DNA of 29,076 bases from Novosphingobium sp. (GTDB lineage Bacteria > Pseudomonadota > Alphaproteobacteria > Sphingomonadales > Sphingomonadaceae), in the NCBI GenBank assembly GCA_021299075.1, contig JAJTFU010000011.1:1-29076 (forward strand), given 5' to 3'. Below, in pieces: positions 15,306-23,903 of the stretch. Under the pieces are notes generated by a model, which saw nothing but the letters and a program-made list of their open reading frames with translations, was not told where the DNA came from and searched no databases. The stretch's first letter is position 1. Each line of letters starts with the position of its first letter. Position numbers and translations under genes: made by a program.

Positions 15306-15335
15306 GAGGGCGGCAGGGTTGCCCCTACCGCCCTC
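15306..15335 (-). terminator. Intrinsic terminator of the TonB receptor gene, probably bidirectional
   Basis: GAGGGCGG (15306-15313) pairs with CCGCCCTC (15328-15335), and inside it AGGG pairs with CCCT around a TTGC loop, with one C/A mismatch. On the minus strand the stem is followed by TTTT, so it ends the receptor transcript about 55 bases past its stop. On the plus strand the hairpin may also slow transcripts of the ubiE operon. Confidence 0.72.
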
Positions 15336-15390
15336 AATCAAGTCAGCCTTTCTCTAAAGCCTTGCGGCTCCCGAGGCCTCCTCTCCAACT

Positions 15391-17910
15391 CTAGAACTTG
15401 GTCCCGGCGCGCAGGCCGATCGTGCGTGGGGTAATCGGCACGATATAGGGCCGCTGGTAGCAACTGCCGCACTGGACAAAGCGCGACGACTGCCCGCGTT
15501 CGTCAAACAGGTTCGAAACATAGAGCTCGATATTGAACGAATCCCATTCGACCCCCGCCGCAAGATTGACGGTGGTGAAAGCCTCCAAACGGCCCAGCAG
15601 GGCTGCCGGATTGATCACATCATCAGTGAAAGTTTCGTAGATTGCAGTGCGGATGTCGCTAGATGCCGAGCTTTGGTGAGCCACGTTGATCTGGCCATAA
15701 GGCTTCGCAGTGCCCATCTCAGCAGTGTAACGCGCGGTGGCCGACATCTTCCACTTGGGCGTGATCGGCAAGGCCGTACCCTTGGGCGCAGAGATCAGGT
15801 TGGGACGGCCATCATCGTCCAAGCCGACACAGGCAAAGGTCGGCTCGTCCACCGAACACAGGTTCTTGGTGGTTTGCGCATCGGTATAAGCAGCAGCCAC
15901 CTGCAGGAACAGGCCGCCGCCATTGTAGCTGAGATCGACATCGACGCCGCGGATGCGGGCATCCGGGCCGTTCTTGATCTCGGTAAAGCTGTTCGCGCCG
16001 AGGTAGGAGTACTGGAAGTCATTCCAGTTCTGCTGATAGATCGCACCGTTGAAGCGCAGGCCCGGGGCGAGCGTGGACTTCCAGCCGATTTCGTAGTTGA
16101 TCAGGAAGTCTGCGTCATAGGGCCCGACGTCAGCGCGGCGGTTGACGCCGCCCGGGCGGAAGCCTTTGGACGCGGTGGCGTAGACCATCAGGTCGGGGCT
16201 CGCCTTGTACGAAAGGTTGGCGCGCCAGGTGAAGCCATCGTCCTTGATCCGGACCGGATCGACGCCAGAGCCGTTCCAGACGCCCAGGTTGGTACAAGGG
16301 GTGCCATCGACAACACCCGGTGCCAGGGTGACACCCGGCGTGCCGGCAAGCGGACGCAGGCGCGAACCGGTGGTGGTGAAGCACCCGGCGACGCCAGTGC
16401 GCGAGCTGCCGGCGGCATTGTAGGGCGTAGTATCGAAGTTGTTGGCCGGGTCACGCCCGAAGCCAAAGAACCCGATCAGCGTGTTGTCGAACTTGTAGGC
16501 GCGGACCCCGCCAGTGAAGGTCAGGTTCTCCATCAGGTCATAGCTGAGCTCGCCAAAAGCCGCATAGTCACGGTCAACACGCTCCTGCTTGGTCAGCCAC
16601 AGCGTTCCAGGGCGGCCATTAACCGATACCCGCGGACCCAGACCAGCCACCTGATAGTCCTGGAAGATGTCGTTCGACTGACGCTGGTAGAACAGGCCGC
16701 CCACGAAACGCAGCGGCTGGTCCGCTGGCGAAGCGATCCGCAGTTCCTGGCTGAGCTTCTTGAAATGATCGCTGCCGATCACCTTCTGGCGCGGATCGAT
16801 ATTGTTGCCGGCCGCATCCCAGAAATAGAAGTATCCAGCCAGGCCGCCGACCGAGGAATAGAGCGAATCATAGGCTTCCGAATAGTCGGTATAGTCGCTC
16901 GAGCTGTTGCGCTTGCGGTCGAGATAGGCACCGGCATAGGTCACGTCCCAGTTGCCGATCTTGCCTTCGATTGTCAGCGCGGCCTGGACCCACTTGTCGT
17001 TCAGGAACTCGGGCGCGAAGCGCTGCAGCTTCAGATCGCCAACGCGGGGATCATAGGCGAACGAGCCCTGGCTCTTCATTTCCTGGTAGGCAACCGCCGG
17101 GGTCACCGTCCAGCTGTCGTTGAGATCAACCTTCAGCGCGGCGCGGCCGCCCCAGGTTTCGGTGTCGTTGTAGTTCTCTTCAACGAAAGCGTTGTTGTTG
17201 ACGCAGAACCCGCCCGGCTGCGGCAGGAAGCAACGGCTGCCCGCCACATTGTCGATATAACCGGCGTCGCGCTGGTAGAAGCCGACCACGCGCAGTGCGG
17301 CGGTGTCACCCAGCGGAGCGTTGATCATGGCATCTAGCTTGCCGCCGATATCGCCACTCTTGACTGTGTTGATCTCACCATCGATCGACCCTTCGAAGCC
17401 CGCAGTGCTGGGCTTGTTGGTGATGATACGGATCGTACCGGCCTGCGACGAAGCGCCGTAAAGCGTGCCCTGCGGACCCGAGAGGCTCTCGATCCGGGCG
17501 ATGTCATAGATATGGACATCAAGGTTGCCGCCGATCGTCGTGACAGGCTGTTCGTCGAGATAGACGCCGACCGAAGGCAGCGAGCCCGAGTGGTTGCCGT
17601 CCCCGCCAGAAGCGACGCCGCGCATGTAGACCACGTTGGTCCCCGGCGTGCCGCCCGACTGGAACGAAACCGAGGGGAGCTGCTGGGCATAGCCCGAGAA
17701 GTTCGAAATATTGAGCTGTTCAAGCTTGGCCGTGCCGAGGGCCTGGATCGAGATCGGCACGTTCTGGAGGTTTTCCGAGCGCTTCTGCGCGGTCACCACG
17801 ATTTCGTTGGCATCAACCTCTTCGGCATCTTGCGCGAGGGCCGGCATGGCGGTGAGCGAGGTGGAAGCAAGCAGCAGCGCACCAGCAGTGCGACGAACAG
17901 AAAACGTCAT
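15391..17910 (-). CDS. TonB-dependent outer-membrane receptor, substrate unknown
   Basis: An 839-residue receptor that imports a ligand across the outer membrane using TonB energy. A signal peptide at 1-26 (MTFSVRRTAGALLLA...MPALA) is followed by NEIVVTAQKR (about 35-44), the usual TonB-box region in this group. Then comes the plug domain (QNVPISIQALG to GPQGTLYGASSQAGTIRI) and a beta-barrel ending in an aromatic residue (GTKF). Plug/barrel features match the iron-complex/FecA-like sphingomonad group that has expanded for many carbon substrates. It lies 107 bases downstream of a TPR-sulfotransferase gene on the same strand. The frame is open far upstream, but the signal peptide fixes the ATG at 17910. 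An intrinsic terminator follows. Confidence 0.94.
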   Translation of the reverse strand: MTFSVRRTAGALLLASTSLTAMPALAQDAEEVDANEIVVTAQKRSENLQNVPISIQALGTAKLEQLNISNFSGYAQQLPSVSFQSGGTPGTNVVYMRGVASGGDGNHSGSLPSVGVYLDEQPVTTIGGNLDVHIYDIARIESLSGPQGTLYGASSQAGTIRIITNKPSTAGFEGSIDGEINTVKSGDIGGKLDAMINAPLGDTAALRVVGFYQRDAGYIDNVAGSRCFLPQPGGFCVNNNAFVEENYNDTETWGGRAALKVDLNDSWTVTPAVAYQEMKSQGSFAYDPRVGDLKLQRFAPEFLNDKWVQAALTIEGKIGNWDVTYAGAYLDRKRNSSSDYTDYSEAYDSLYSSVGGLAGYFYFWDAAGNNIDPRQKVIGSDHFKKLSQELRIASPADQPLRFVGGLFYQRQSNDIFQDYQVAGLGPRVSVNGRPGTLWLTKQERVDRDYAAFGELSYDLMENLTFTGGVRAYKFDNTLIGFFGFGRDPANNFDTTPYNAAGSSRTGVAGCFTTTGSRLRPLAGTPGVTLAPGVVDGTPCTNLGVWNGSGVDPVRIKDDGFTWRANLSYKASPDLMVYATASKGFRPGGVNRRADVGPYDADFLINYEIGWKSTLAPGLRFNGAIYQQNWNDFQYSYLGANSFTEIKNGPDARIRGVDVDLSYNGGGLFLQVAAAYTDAQTTKNLCSVDEPTFACVGLDDDGRPNLISAPKGTALPITPKWKMSATARYTAEMGTAKPYGQINVAHQSSASSDIRTAIYETFTDDVINPAALLGRLEAFTTVNLAAGVEWDSFNIELYVSNLFDERGQSSRFVQCGSCYQRPYIVPITPRTIGLRAGTKF

Positions 17911-17958
17911 GGATACCCCATCCAGTTTGGTTGTGCCGGACTGTCTGAATCCGCTCTC

Positions 17959-17972
17959 GCTTGAGGTCAAGC
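17959..17972 (-). promoter_or_regulatory. Inverted repeat over a possible -35 of the TonB receptor gene
   Basis: GCTTGA-GG-TCAAGC is a 14-base inverted repeat about 50 bases upstream of the receptor start. On the minus strand it contains TTGACC, a fair -35 hexamer. No strong -10 is seen, so an own promoter for the receptor is possible but not proven. Confidence 0.3.
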
Positions 17973-18017
17973 CAAGCCAGAGTGTCACTCGTCGATCAGC
18001 CGGGCCGCGTGGCAGAA

Positions 18018-19628
18018 TTACAACGCCTTGGGGGCAGCCGGATAGGCCTCCAGCACCGGGCCCAGCGCCGCCTTGAGCGGGCCGAGCCAGGGCTCGAACG
18101 GCACGTGGGCCTCGGTCCCTTCGCGGAAGATCGGGCGGCGGACCTGTTCCGAACTGGGCGTGCGCACCGCCCGTTCGGTGCGGTGGAATTCCAGGCAGGC
18201 TTCCTCGAACGGCAAGCCGCAATAGTCGAGCAGCGCGCGAACCTCGGCCTCGGTATCATCGACCATTCGTTCGTAGATCACGCGGTGGACCCGGCCCGGC
18301 TGGACCCGGTCGAGGTGCGCCATCAGCCGCACGTAATCGGCGTAATAGCGGCCCATGTCTTCCAGGCTGTAGGCAAAGGCCTGGCCGCGCGCGAAGTGCT
18401 GCTTGAAGTTGGAGAAGCAGCAGCCAAGCGGGTGCCGACGCGCATCGACGATCTTGGCGTTCGGCAGGGCCAGCATGATGAAGACCGCGTGCATCCAGTT
18501 GTTGGGCAGCTTGTCGATGAAGAACGGCCGTTCGGTCTTGCGCTGGATGCGGGTGCGTTTGAGGAATTCCTCGCCGCGCCTGGCCAGTTGCTCAGCCGTC
18601 AGTTCGGGCAAGCTCAGCGGATAATTGCCCTCGCGCCGGGCCAGCGCGGGGATATCCGGAAGTTCGGTCGTCCCTTCGACCTGGCTGTGGCTGGAGAGGA
18701 TCTGCTCGACCAGGGTCGATCCCGCGCGCGGCATGCCGAGCACGAAGATCGGGTCGGGCGCATCGCAGCCCTGCCCGGCGCGCGCAGCGAAGAATTCGGG
18801 CGTCGCCAGTTCGATCAGGCGATCGACGAAGCGGGTGGTTTCATCCGCGTCATAGTCCAGCTCGGTGCGGCGCAGGGCATTGCCGGCGGCGTAGTGGGCA
18901 AAGCTGGCCGCGGCCTCGCCGCGATCCTCCAGCGCCTTGCCGAGCGCAAAATCGAGGTGGAAGCGGTCTTCCTTGGCCACCCCGCCCTGCTCGAGCGCGG
19001 TCTTCATCGCCGCAATGTCGGCATCGCTGAACTTGACGGTCTTGAGGTTGGCGAGGCTCCACCAGGCCTCGCCCAGCGTCGGCATCAGTTCGATCGCCTT
19101 GCGGTAGGCCGCGATCCCGTCGTCCAGCCGCCCGACTGTCTTCAGCATATGGCCAAAGCTCATCCACACGCGCGGCTGGCCCGGGGCCTGGGCCAGCACG
19201 CGCTCATAGAGCACGATTGCCTCGTCGAACTCCCCGATCCGGCCGAGTGCGGCGGCCTGGAGGTTGGCGTGGCCGGGATTGTCCGGCTCTTCCTCGGTCA
19301 CCCGGTTAAGTTCGGCAATGGCATCGGCCGGGCGGTTCTGGCGATAGAGCACCAATGCCAGATTGGCCCGCGCCGGGGTAAAGGCCGGGGCCAGTTCCAG
19401 CGCGCGGCGCAGCAGGTTCTCGGCATCGTTATAGCGCCCGATCCGCCCGGCCAGTTCGGCAAACATCCGGATCGCGAAGACGTCGAACGGGTCGTCCTTC
19501 AGATGCTGGCGCAGCAGGGGCTCGGCGCGCGGCAGGTCGTTGTCATTCAGCGCCATCGCGGCCTCGATCAACCGCGGATGATAGGCGCCAGCGCGCGATA
19601 GCCAGGATCGGGTGGTAACGGTGTTCAT
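18018..19628 (-). CDS. TPR-repeat sulfotransferase
   Basis: A 536-residue two-part protein. Residues about 20-240 are tetratricopeptide repeats (for example NDAENLLRRALELAPAF and DEAIVLYERVLAQAPGQ). Residues about 290-520 are a sulfotransferase domain with the PAPS 5'-phosphosulfate loop FVLGMPRAGSTLVEQIL (295-311). RRHPLGCCFSNF (in the VDARRHPL stretch) fits the 3'-phosphate-binding region. It should transfer sulfate from PAPS to a protein or small molecule recruited by the TPRs; the acceptor is unknown. No signal peptide is visible. The ATG at 19628 follows GGGGAA; a TTG four codons upstream is less likely. It is upstream of and co-oriented with the TonB receptor, a recurrent pairing in sphingomonads and Caulobacter as I recall. 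Confidence 0.9.
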   Translation of the reverse strand: MNTVTTRSWLSRAGAYHPRLIEAAMALNDNDLPRAEPLLRQHLKDDPFDVFAIRMFAELAGRIGRYNDAENLLRRALELAPAFTPARANLALVLYRQNRPADAIAELNRVTEEEPDNPGHANLQAAALGRIGEFDEAIVLYERVLAQAPGQPRVWMSFGHMLKTVGRLDDGIAAYRKAIELMPTLGEAWWSLANLKTVKFSDADIAAMKTALEQGGVAKEDRFHLDFALGKALEDRGEAAASFAHYAAGNALRRTELDYDADETTRFVDRLIELATPEFFAARAGQGCDAPDPIFVLGMPRAGSTLVEQILSSHSQVEGTTELPDIPALARREGNYPLSLPELTAEQLARRGEEFLKRTRIQRKTERPFFIDKLPNNWMHAVFIMLALPNAKIVDARRHPLGCCFSNFKQHFARGQAFAYSLEDMGRYYADYVRLMAHLDRVQPGRVHRVIYERMVDDTEAEVRALLDYCGLPFEEACLEFHRTERAVRTPSSEQVRRPIFREGTEAHVPFEPWLGPLKAALGPVLEAYPAAPKAL

Positions 19629-19699
19629 GCCGTTCCCCAAGAAACATGGTGACGCGGCGCGATCAAGCGATAGTCTGCCTTGCGAAGGGGATAAGGCCG

Positions 19700-20971
19700 A
19701 TGGAACGCAAGTTGGGATACTGGGCGCTGCTGGCGCTCGTCATCGGCAATATGGTTGGTTCGGGGATCTATATCCTGCCCGCCCAGCTCGCCCCGCTCGG
19801 CTGGAACCAGTTTGCCGGCTGGGGGATCACGATTGTCGGCGCGCTGGCGCTGGCGCGGGTTTTCTCGGCTTTGGGTGCGCGGCTGCCGCTGGCTGGCGGC
19901 CCCTATGCCTATGCCACCGCCGCCTTCGGGCCCCTGGCCGGGTTCACCACGGCCTGGGCCTATTGGGTGATGAGCTGGGTAGGCAACGCGGCGGTTGCCG
20001 TGGCCGTGGTCAGCGCGCTCTCGCTGATCTTCCCGGCGCTTGGCACGACAACCGGCGCGCCTGCACTGCTGGCGGTTGCCTGTGTCTGGATCGTTACCCT
20101 GATCAATATCCGCGGCGTGCGCGAGGCCGGACGTTTGCAGGAAGTCACCGTGGTGCTCAAACTGCTGCCGCTGGTCGCGCTGATCGGCATCGCGGTGTGG
20201 CTGTGGCTGACCGGATCGCCGCGCGCGCCCGATCCCGCCGTGCCCTTTACGGCCGACAATATCGCGCTGGCCGCCGGCCTGACCTTCTGGGGCTTCCTGG
20301 GCCTAGAGGCTGCGACCGTGCCGGCTGACAAGGTCGAGAACCCAGGGCGCAATATCGCCCGCGCAACGATGATGGGCGTGATCCTGACCGGTCTGGTTTA
20401 TTTCGGCATTTCCTTTGCATTCGCGCTCTACATGCCCGTCAGTGAAGCGGCCGCCAGTCCCGCGCCGATCGCCAGCTTCCTGGGCCGCTATCTGGGCGGC
20501 GACGTGGCTATTGCCGTGGCGTTGTTCGCGGCGATCAGCGCCTTCGGCACGCTCAACGGCTGGGTGCTGGTCCAGGCCGAAATGCCCTGGGCCATGGCCA
20601 AGGGCGGGGTCTTTCCGGCCTGGTTCGGGGTTGAGGGCAAGCACGGCACCCCGGTCCGCTCGCACCTGGTGTCGAGCGGACTCCTCAGCGGGATCACCCT
20701 GCTCAATTACCAGAAGGGCATGACCGACCTGTTCGGCTTCATCGCCTCGGTCAGCCTCTCGGCCGGGCTGGTCGCCTACCTGATGGCAGCGCTCGCGGCG
20801 CTAAGGATCGCGCGCGACAGCACGCTGACCTTGCTGGCCGCGCTGGTGGCGGTCGCCTTCTTCTGCTGGGCCGAATATGGCCTTGGCGGCGAGGCGATTA
20901 CCTATGCCGCACTGCTGATCGCGGCCGGCCTCCCGGTCTACCTCTGGGTCAGGAACGCAAGAGCTTCCTGA
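19700..20971 (+). CDS. APC-superfamily amino-acid permease
   Basis: A 423-residue inner-membrane transporter with about twelve hydrophobic segments. The first holds GNMVGSGIYILP, the substrate-binding glycine motif of the amino acid-polyamine-organocation superfamily. WGFLGLEAATVPADKVENPGRNIARA is the conserved TM6-TM7 region typical of AdiC/basic-amino-acid antiporters. The substrate is probably an amino acid or amine and cannot be narrowed. The ATG at 19700 follows AGGGGATAAGG; the longer reading from 19646 lacks a membrane-protein-like N-terminus. It is divergent from the sulfotransferase and overlaps the end of the convergent FAD oxidoreductase by 23 bases. Confidence 0.93.
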   Translation: MERKLGYWALLALVIGNMVGSGIYILPAQLAPLGWNQFAGWGITIVGALALARVFSALGARLPLAGGPYAYATAAFGPLAGFTTAWAYWVMSWVGNAAVAVAVVSALSLIFPALGTTTGAPALLAVACVWIVTLINIRGVREAGRLQEVTVVLKLLPLVALIGIAVWLWLTGSPRAPDPAVPFTADNIALAAGLTFWGFLGLEAATVPADKVENPGRNIARATMMGVILTGLVYFGISFAFALYMPVSEAAASPAPIASFLGRYLGGDVAIAVALFAAISAFGTLNGWVLVQAEMPWAMAKGGVFPAWFGVEGKHGTPVRSHLVSSGLLSGITLLNYQKGMTDLFGFIASVSLSAGLVAYLMAALAALRIARDSTLTLLAALVAVAFFCWAEYGLGGEAITYAALLIAAGLPVYLWVRNARAS

Positions 20972-22547
20972 TCAGCGGCCGGTCGGCCAGGATCGCATGG
21001 GCCGCGTTGTGGCCGGGTGCGCCGGTCACGCCGCCGCCCGGATGGGTCCCCGCGCCGCACATGTAGAGCCCTTTGATGGGTCCGCGATAGTCGCCATGCC
21101 CCAGCACCGGGCGCGCCGCCCAAAGCTGATCGATTCCCATGGTGCCGTGCATGATGTCCCCGCCGATCAGCCCGAACTTGCGCTCAAGGTCCCACGGCGA
21201 GTGGATCTGCGTGGCGATCACGCTCTTCCTGAAGTTCGGCGCATGATCATTGACCGTATCGATGATCAGGTCCGCCACCTTCTCGCGGTTGGCATCCCAA
21301 TCGACCGCCGGATCGAACTGCTGGCAGAACAGCGAGGCGACATGGCAGCCCGGCGGGGCGAGGCTGTCGTCCACGGTCGAGGGGATCTTGATCTCGACGA
21401 TCGGTTTCCTTGACCAGCCGTGCTGCTGAGCATCGATGAAGGCCTGGTCCATGTAATCCATACCCGGGGCGATGATGATCCCGGCGGTGTGGTGTTCGGC
21501 TTGTTCCTTGCCCGGCAGCACCGAGAAATCGGGGAGTTCGGACAGGGCCACGTTCATCCGGAAGGTGCCCGAACAGGTCTTGAAGCCCTTGATCCGTCGC
21601 TGGAAGTCCTCATCCAGGTCGCTCTGGTCAACCAGCTGGCGATAGAGCAGCGCGGGGCCGGCGTTGGAGGCGACGATTGGCGCGATCAGCTCCTCGCCGC
21701 TTTCCAGCTTCACGCCCTGGACCTTGCTGTTGTTAACGAGCACCTGGGCGACTGGCGCCTCAAGGCTGATCTCGACGCCCTGATCCTCGCAGGCGCGGGC
21801 CATGGCCTGGGTAATCGCGCCCATTCCACCGACCGAGTGGCCCCAGGCGCCCAGCTTGCCGTTCACCTCGCCAAACACGTGGTGCAGCAGGACATAGGCC
21901 GAACCCGGGGTCGAGACCCCGGCGTAGTTGCCGACCACGGCGTCAAAGGCGAAGGCCGACTGGACATAGTCATGCTCAAACCAGCCATCGAGGAACTGGC
22001 GGGCCGACTTGGTGAAGATATCGAGCAGGTCGCGCTGGACCGAGAGGTCGAGGTTGGCCATCGGCCAGCCCTGCTTCGCCGCCGCGACCAGTGATGACAG
22101 GCCGCCGCCGACATTGGGCGGGATCTGCAAGGAAAGATCGCGCAGCACGTTGGCGACCTTTTCCAGCGCGGCATCGTACTTCGGGTAAGCCTCGGCGTCC
22201 TTCTTCGAGAACCGCGCGAACTCCGCCTCGGTCCGACCGGGACCGCCGCCCAGCTTCAGGTAATCGTTCTCGAACGGGAAGAAGTTGCTGATCGTCCGCT
22301 CGATCACGCGGTAGCCGTAATCGTGGAGCTTCATGTCGGCGATCACCTTGGGGCGCAGCAGGCTGACCGTGTAGCTGGCGGTCGAATTGCGGAAGCCGGG
22401 GTGGAACTCCTCGGTTACCGCCGCCCCGCCGACGATGTGTCGCCGCTCCAGCACCCGCACCCGCATGCCGGCGCGGGCGAGGTAGAAGGCACAGGTCAGG
22501 CCATTGTGGCCACCGCCGATGATCAGTGCGTCGTAGGTCTTGGTCAC
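20949..22547 (-). CDS. FAD-dependent oxidoreductase, PYROXD2/phytoene-desaturase-like
   Basis: A 532-residue flavoprotein of the amine oxidase/carotenoid desaturase superfamily. The N-terminal Rossmann motif is ALIIGGGHNGLTCAFYLARAG (7-27), and the C-terminal FAD signature is GLYMCGAGTHPGGGVTGAPG. The HN in place of the more usual xAG and the ARAG end are typical of the PYROXD2-like branch rather than true carotenoid enzymes; no other crt gene is near. The frame can be read upstream into a palindromic repeat, but the GTG at 22547, with GGGGAAG before it, is the natural start. It lies downstream of the Rieske oxygenase on the same strand, with the repeat between, and may be co-transcribed. The substrate is unknown. 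Confidence 0.9.
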   Translation of the reverse strand: MTKTYDALIIGGGHNGLTCAFYLARAGMRVRVLERRHIVGGAAVTEEFHPGFRNSTASYTVSLLRPKVIADMKLHDYGYRVIERTISNFFPFENDYLKLGGGPGRTEAEFARFSKKDAEAYPKYDAALEKVANVLRDLSLQIPPNVGGGLSSLVAAAKQGWPMANLDLSVQRDLLDIFTKSARQFLDGWFEHDYVQSAFAFDAVVGNYAGVSTPGSAYVLLHHVFGEVNGKLGAWGHSVGGMGAITQAMARACEDQGVEISLEAPVAQVLVNNSKVQGVKLESGEELIAPIVASNAGPALLYRQLVDQSDLDEDFQRRIKGFKTCSGTFRMNVALSELPDFSVLPGKEQAEHHTAGIIIAPGMDYMDQAFIDAQQHGWSRKPIVEIKIPSTVDDSLAPPGCHVASLFCQQFDPAVDWDANREKVADLIIDTVNDHAPNFRKSVIATQIHSPWDLERKFGLIGGDIMHGTMGIDQLWAARPVLGHGDYRGPIKGLYMCGAGTHPGGGVTGAPGHNAAHAILADRPLIRKLLRS

Positions 22548-22565
22548 TTCGTTCTTCCCCAGTTT

Positions 22566-22647
22566 CGTCACCCCGGACTTGATCCGGGGTCCCGCTGCCA
22601 CTCCGCCTCAGGAAGAGGCGGGACCCCGGGTCGAGCCCGGGGTGACG
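22566..22647. repeat. Palindromic repeat between the Rieske and FAD-oxidoreductase genes
   Basis: Two 29-base arms, 22566-22594 and 22619-22647, are reverse complements except at 3 positions. The left arm begins CGTCACCCCGGACTTGATCC and the right ends GGGGTGACG. An inner hairpin CCGCCTC-AGGAA-GAGGCGG occupies 22603-22621. The sequence type (GTCACCCCGG...CCGGGGTGAC) is a well-known dispersed palindrome in alphaproteobacteria. It may attenuate read-through between two co-directional genes. Confidence 0.85.
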
Positions 22648-22654
22648 GGACCTG

Positions 22655-23845
22655 CTAGTTGTGCTTCGTCTTGCTCCATCCCGGCGCCGGTTGGAACGGT
22701 TGGCGCGCCTCCGGGATCAGCGCCCGGATCTTGCGGGCGAAGCTGCGCAGGCAGACCTCGCTCTTGCCGATCGGGCCGGTCCCGTAGGTCTTGCTCTGCA
22801 TGCCCTGCTGGACGCGGGTGATCAGCCAGGTGTCCTCGGCATTGACCACGCGGTTGATCCGCCAGTTGGCATAGCGCGCCAGCTTCATCTCACGGCGGCT
22901 GTCGGGCAGGGCATAGGCCACTTCGCGCAGCAGGCATTCGGTCGGGCTGATTGGCAGCCACTGCATGAAATCGATCTGGTCGGCGTAGATGTCGAAGGCC
23001 ATGTTCGGCCACAGCTTGTAATAGAGCCAACGCCCATGGGCCTCTTGCGGCAAATGATCCACGCGCGGCAGATGGGTGCGGTAGAAGCGCTCCCAGAAGT
23101 TCTGCTTCTCGTTCTTCACGACGTCGCCATAGAGCCGGTCGGCCCAGCCATGCGCCTCGATCCGATAGGTCTTGCCGACCAGCCGGGTCAGGCCATCGTG
23201 AGCAACGGGGATGTGCAGGTTGTCTGAATAGTTGTCGCCAACGTTCTTCCAGTTGACCCCGCGCGGGCGGAGCCGGACGGGTGCCATTCGCTCCATGTCT
23301 TCGAAGCGGTAATGGCTGACCTCACCCTCGAACGGCGCCATCATCTCGTTCACCGTCGGGAAACCGCCAGGGGCCAGGTTGACGAACACGAAGCCGTGCC
23401 AGACCTCGGTCGCGACTGGCACCAGGCCATTTTCTTCCAGCTTGAGCGCTGGATATTCGCTCTTCATCGGCACGCCCGAAAGACGTCCGTCGGTCTCATA
23501 GGCCCAGGCGTGATAAGGGCAGACCAGCTTCTTGGCGCAGCCCATCGGCCCTTCGACCAGCCGCATCGCGCGGTGGCGGCAGACATTGGTGAAGGCGCGC
23601 ACCGCCCCATCGTCACCCCGGATCACCACCACGCTTTCGCCCAGATAGTCGATCGTCTGGTAATCGCCGGGGTTCGGGATCTCGTTCACATGACAGACGA
23701 TCTGCCACGACGGGCGGATCACCCGCTCCATCTCCAGGTCGAAGAACTCGCGGTCGTGATAGATCCAGCCGGGCAGGCTGAAGTCGGCATCGGGATCGAC
23801 CTCGGGCCCGTCGATCTCCGCAACGATGGCTTCCAGCTTGCCCAA
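22655..23845 (-). CDS. Rieske non-haem iron oxygenase, alpha subunit
   Basis: A 396-residue terminal oxygenase. The Rieske 2Fe-2S ligands are Cys89, His91, Cys109 and His112 (C-x-H-x17-C-x2-H). The mononuclear-iron region is DNYSDNLHIPVAH, with bridging Asp208 and ligands His211 and His216. The size and sequence fit ring-hydroxylating or quaternary-amine (GbcA/stachydrine-type) oxygenases; which one cannot be decided. No beta subunit, ferredoxin or reductase lies nearby, so electrons must come from elsewhere. The start is a TTG at 23845, chosen because GAGGGAG is seven bases upstream and homology begins there. It is divergent from a BetI-like regulator with a palindromic operator between. Confidence 0.92.
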   Translation of the reverse strand: MGKLEAIVAEIDGPEVDPDADFSLPGWIYHDREFFDLEMERVIRPSWQIVCHVNEIPNPGDYQTIDYLGESVVVIRGDDGAVRAFTNVCRHRAMRLVEGPMGCAKKLVCPYHAWAYETDGRLSGVPMKSEYPALKLEENGLVPVATEVWHGFVFVNLAPGGFPTVNEMMAPFEGEVSHYRFEDMERMAPVRLRPRGVNWKNVGDNYSDNLHIPVAHDGLTRLVGKTYRIEAHGWADRLYGDVVKNEKQNFWERFYRTHLPRVDHLPQEAHGRWLYYKLWPNMAFDIYADQIDFMQWLPISPTECLLREVAYALPDSRREMKLARYANWRINRVVNAEDTWLITRVQQGMQSKTYGTGPIGKSEVCLRSFARKIRALIPEARQPFQPAPGWSKTKHN

Positions 23846-23863
23846 GTGGCGACTCCCTCAAAC

Positions 23864-23887
23864 CTTGTTGGACGTTCGTACAACAAG
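23864..23887. promoter_or_regulatory. Operator-like palindrome between the Rieske gene and its regulator
   Basis: CTTGTTG (23864-23870) and CAACAAG (23881-23887) are perfect arms. Inside them ACG pairs with CGT around a central TT, leaving a single mismatched pair over 24 bases. It lies in the 58-base gap between the oxygenase start (23845) and the TetR start (23904), as expected for a TetR dimer site. Confidence 0.65.
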
Positions 23888-23903
23888 TGCTAGGCTGCCG
23901 CAA

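Noticed and set aside
15673..17337. 554-codon plus-strand frame opposite the TonB receptor
   Set aside because: It is antisense to an intact receptor with signal peptide and TonB box, and no family is recognisable in its translation.
17961..19601. 546-codon plus-strand frame opposite the TPR-sulfotransferase
   Set aside because: It lies wholly inside a well-supported gene on the other strand and has no recognisable motif.
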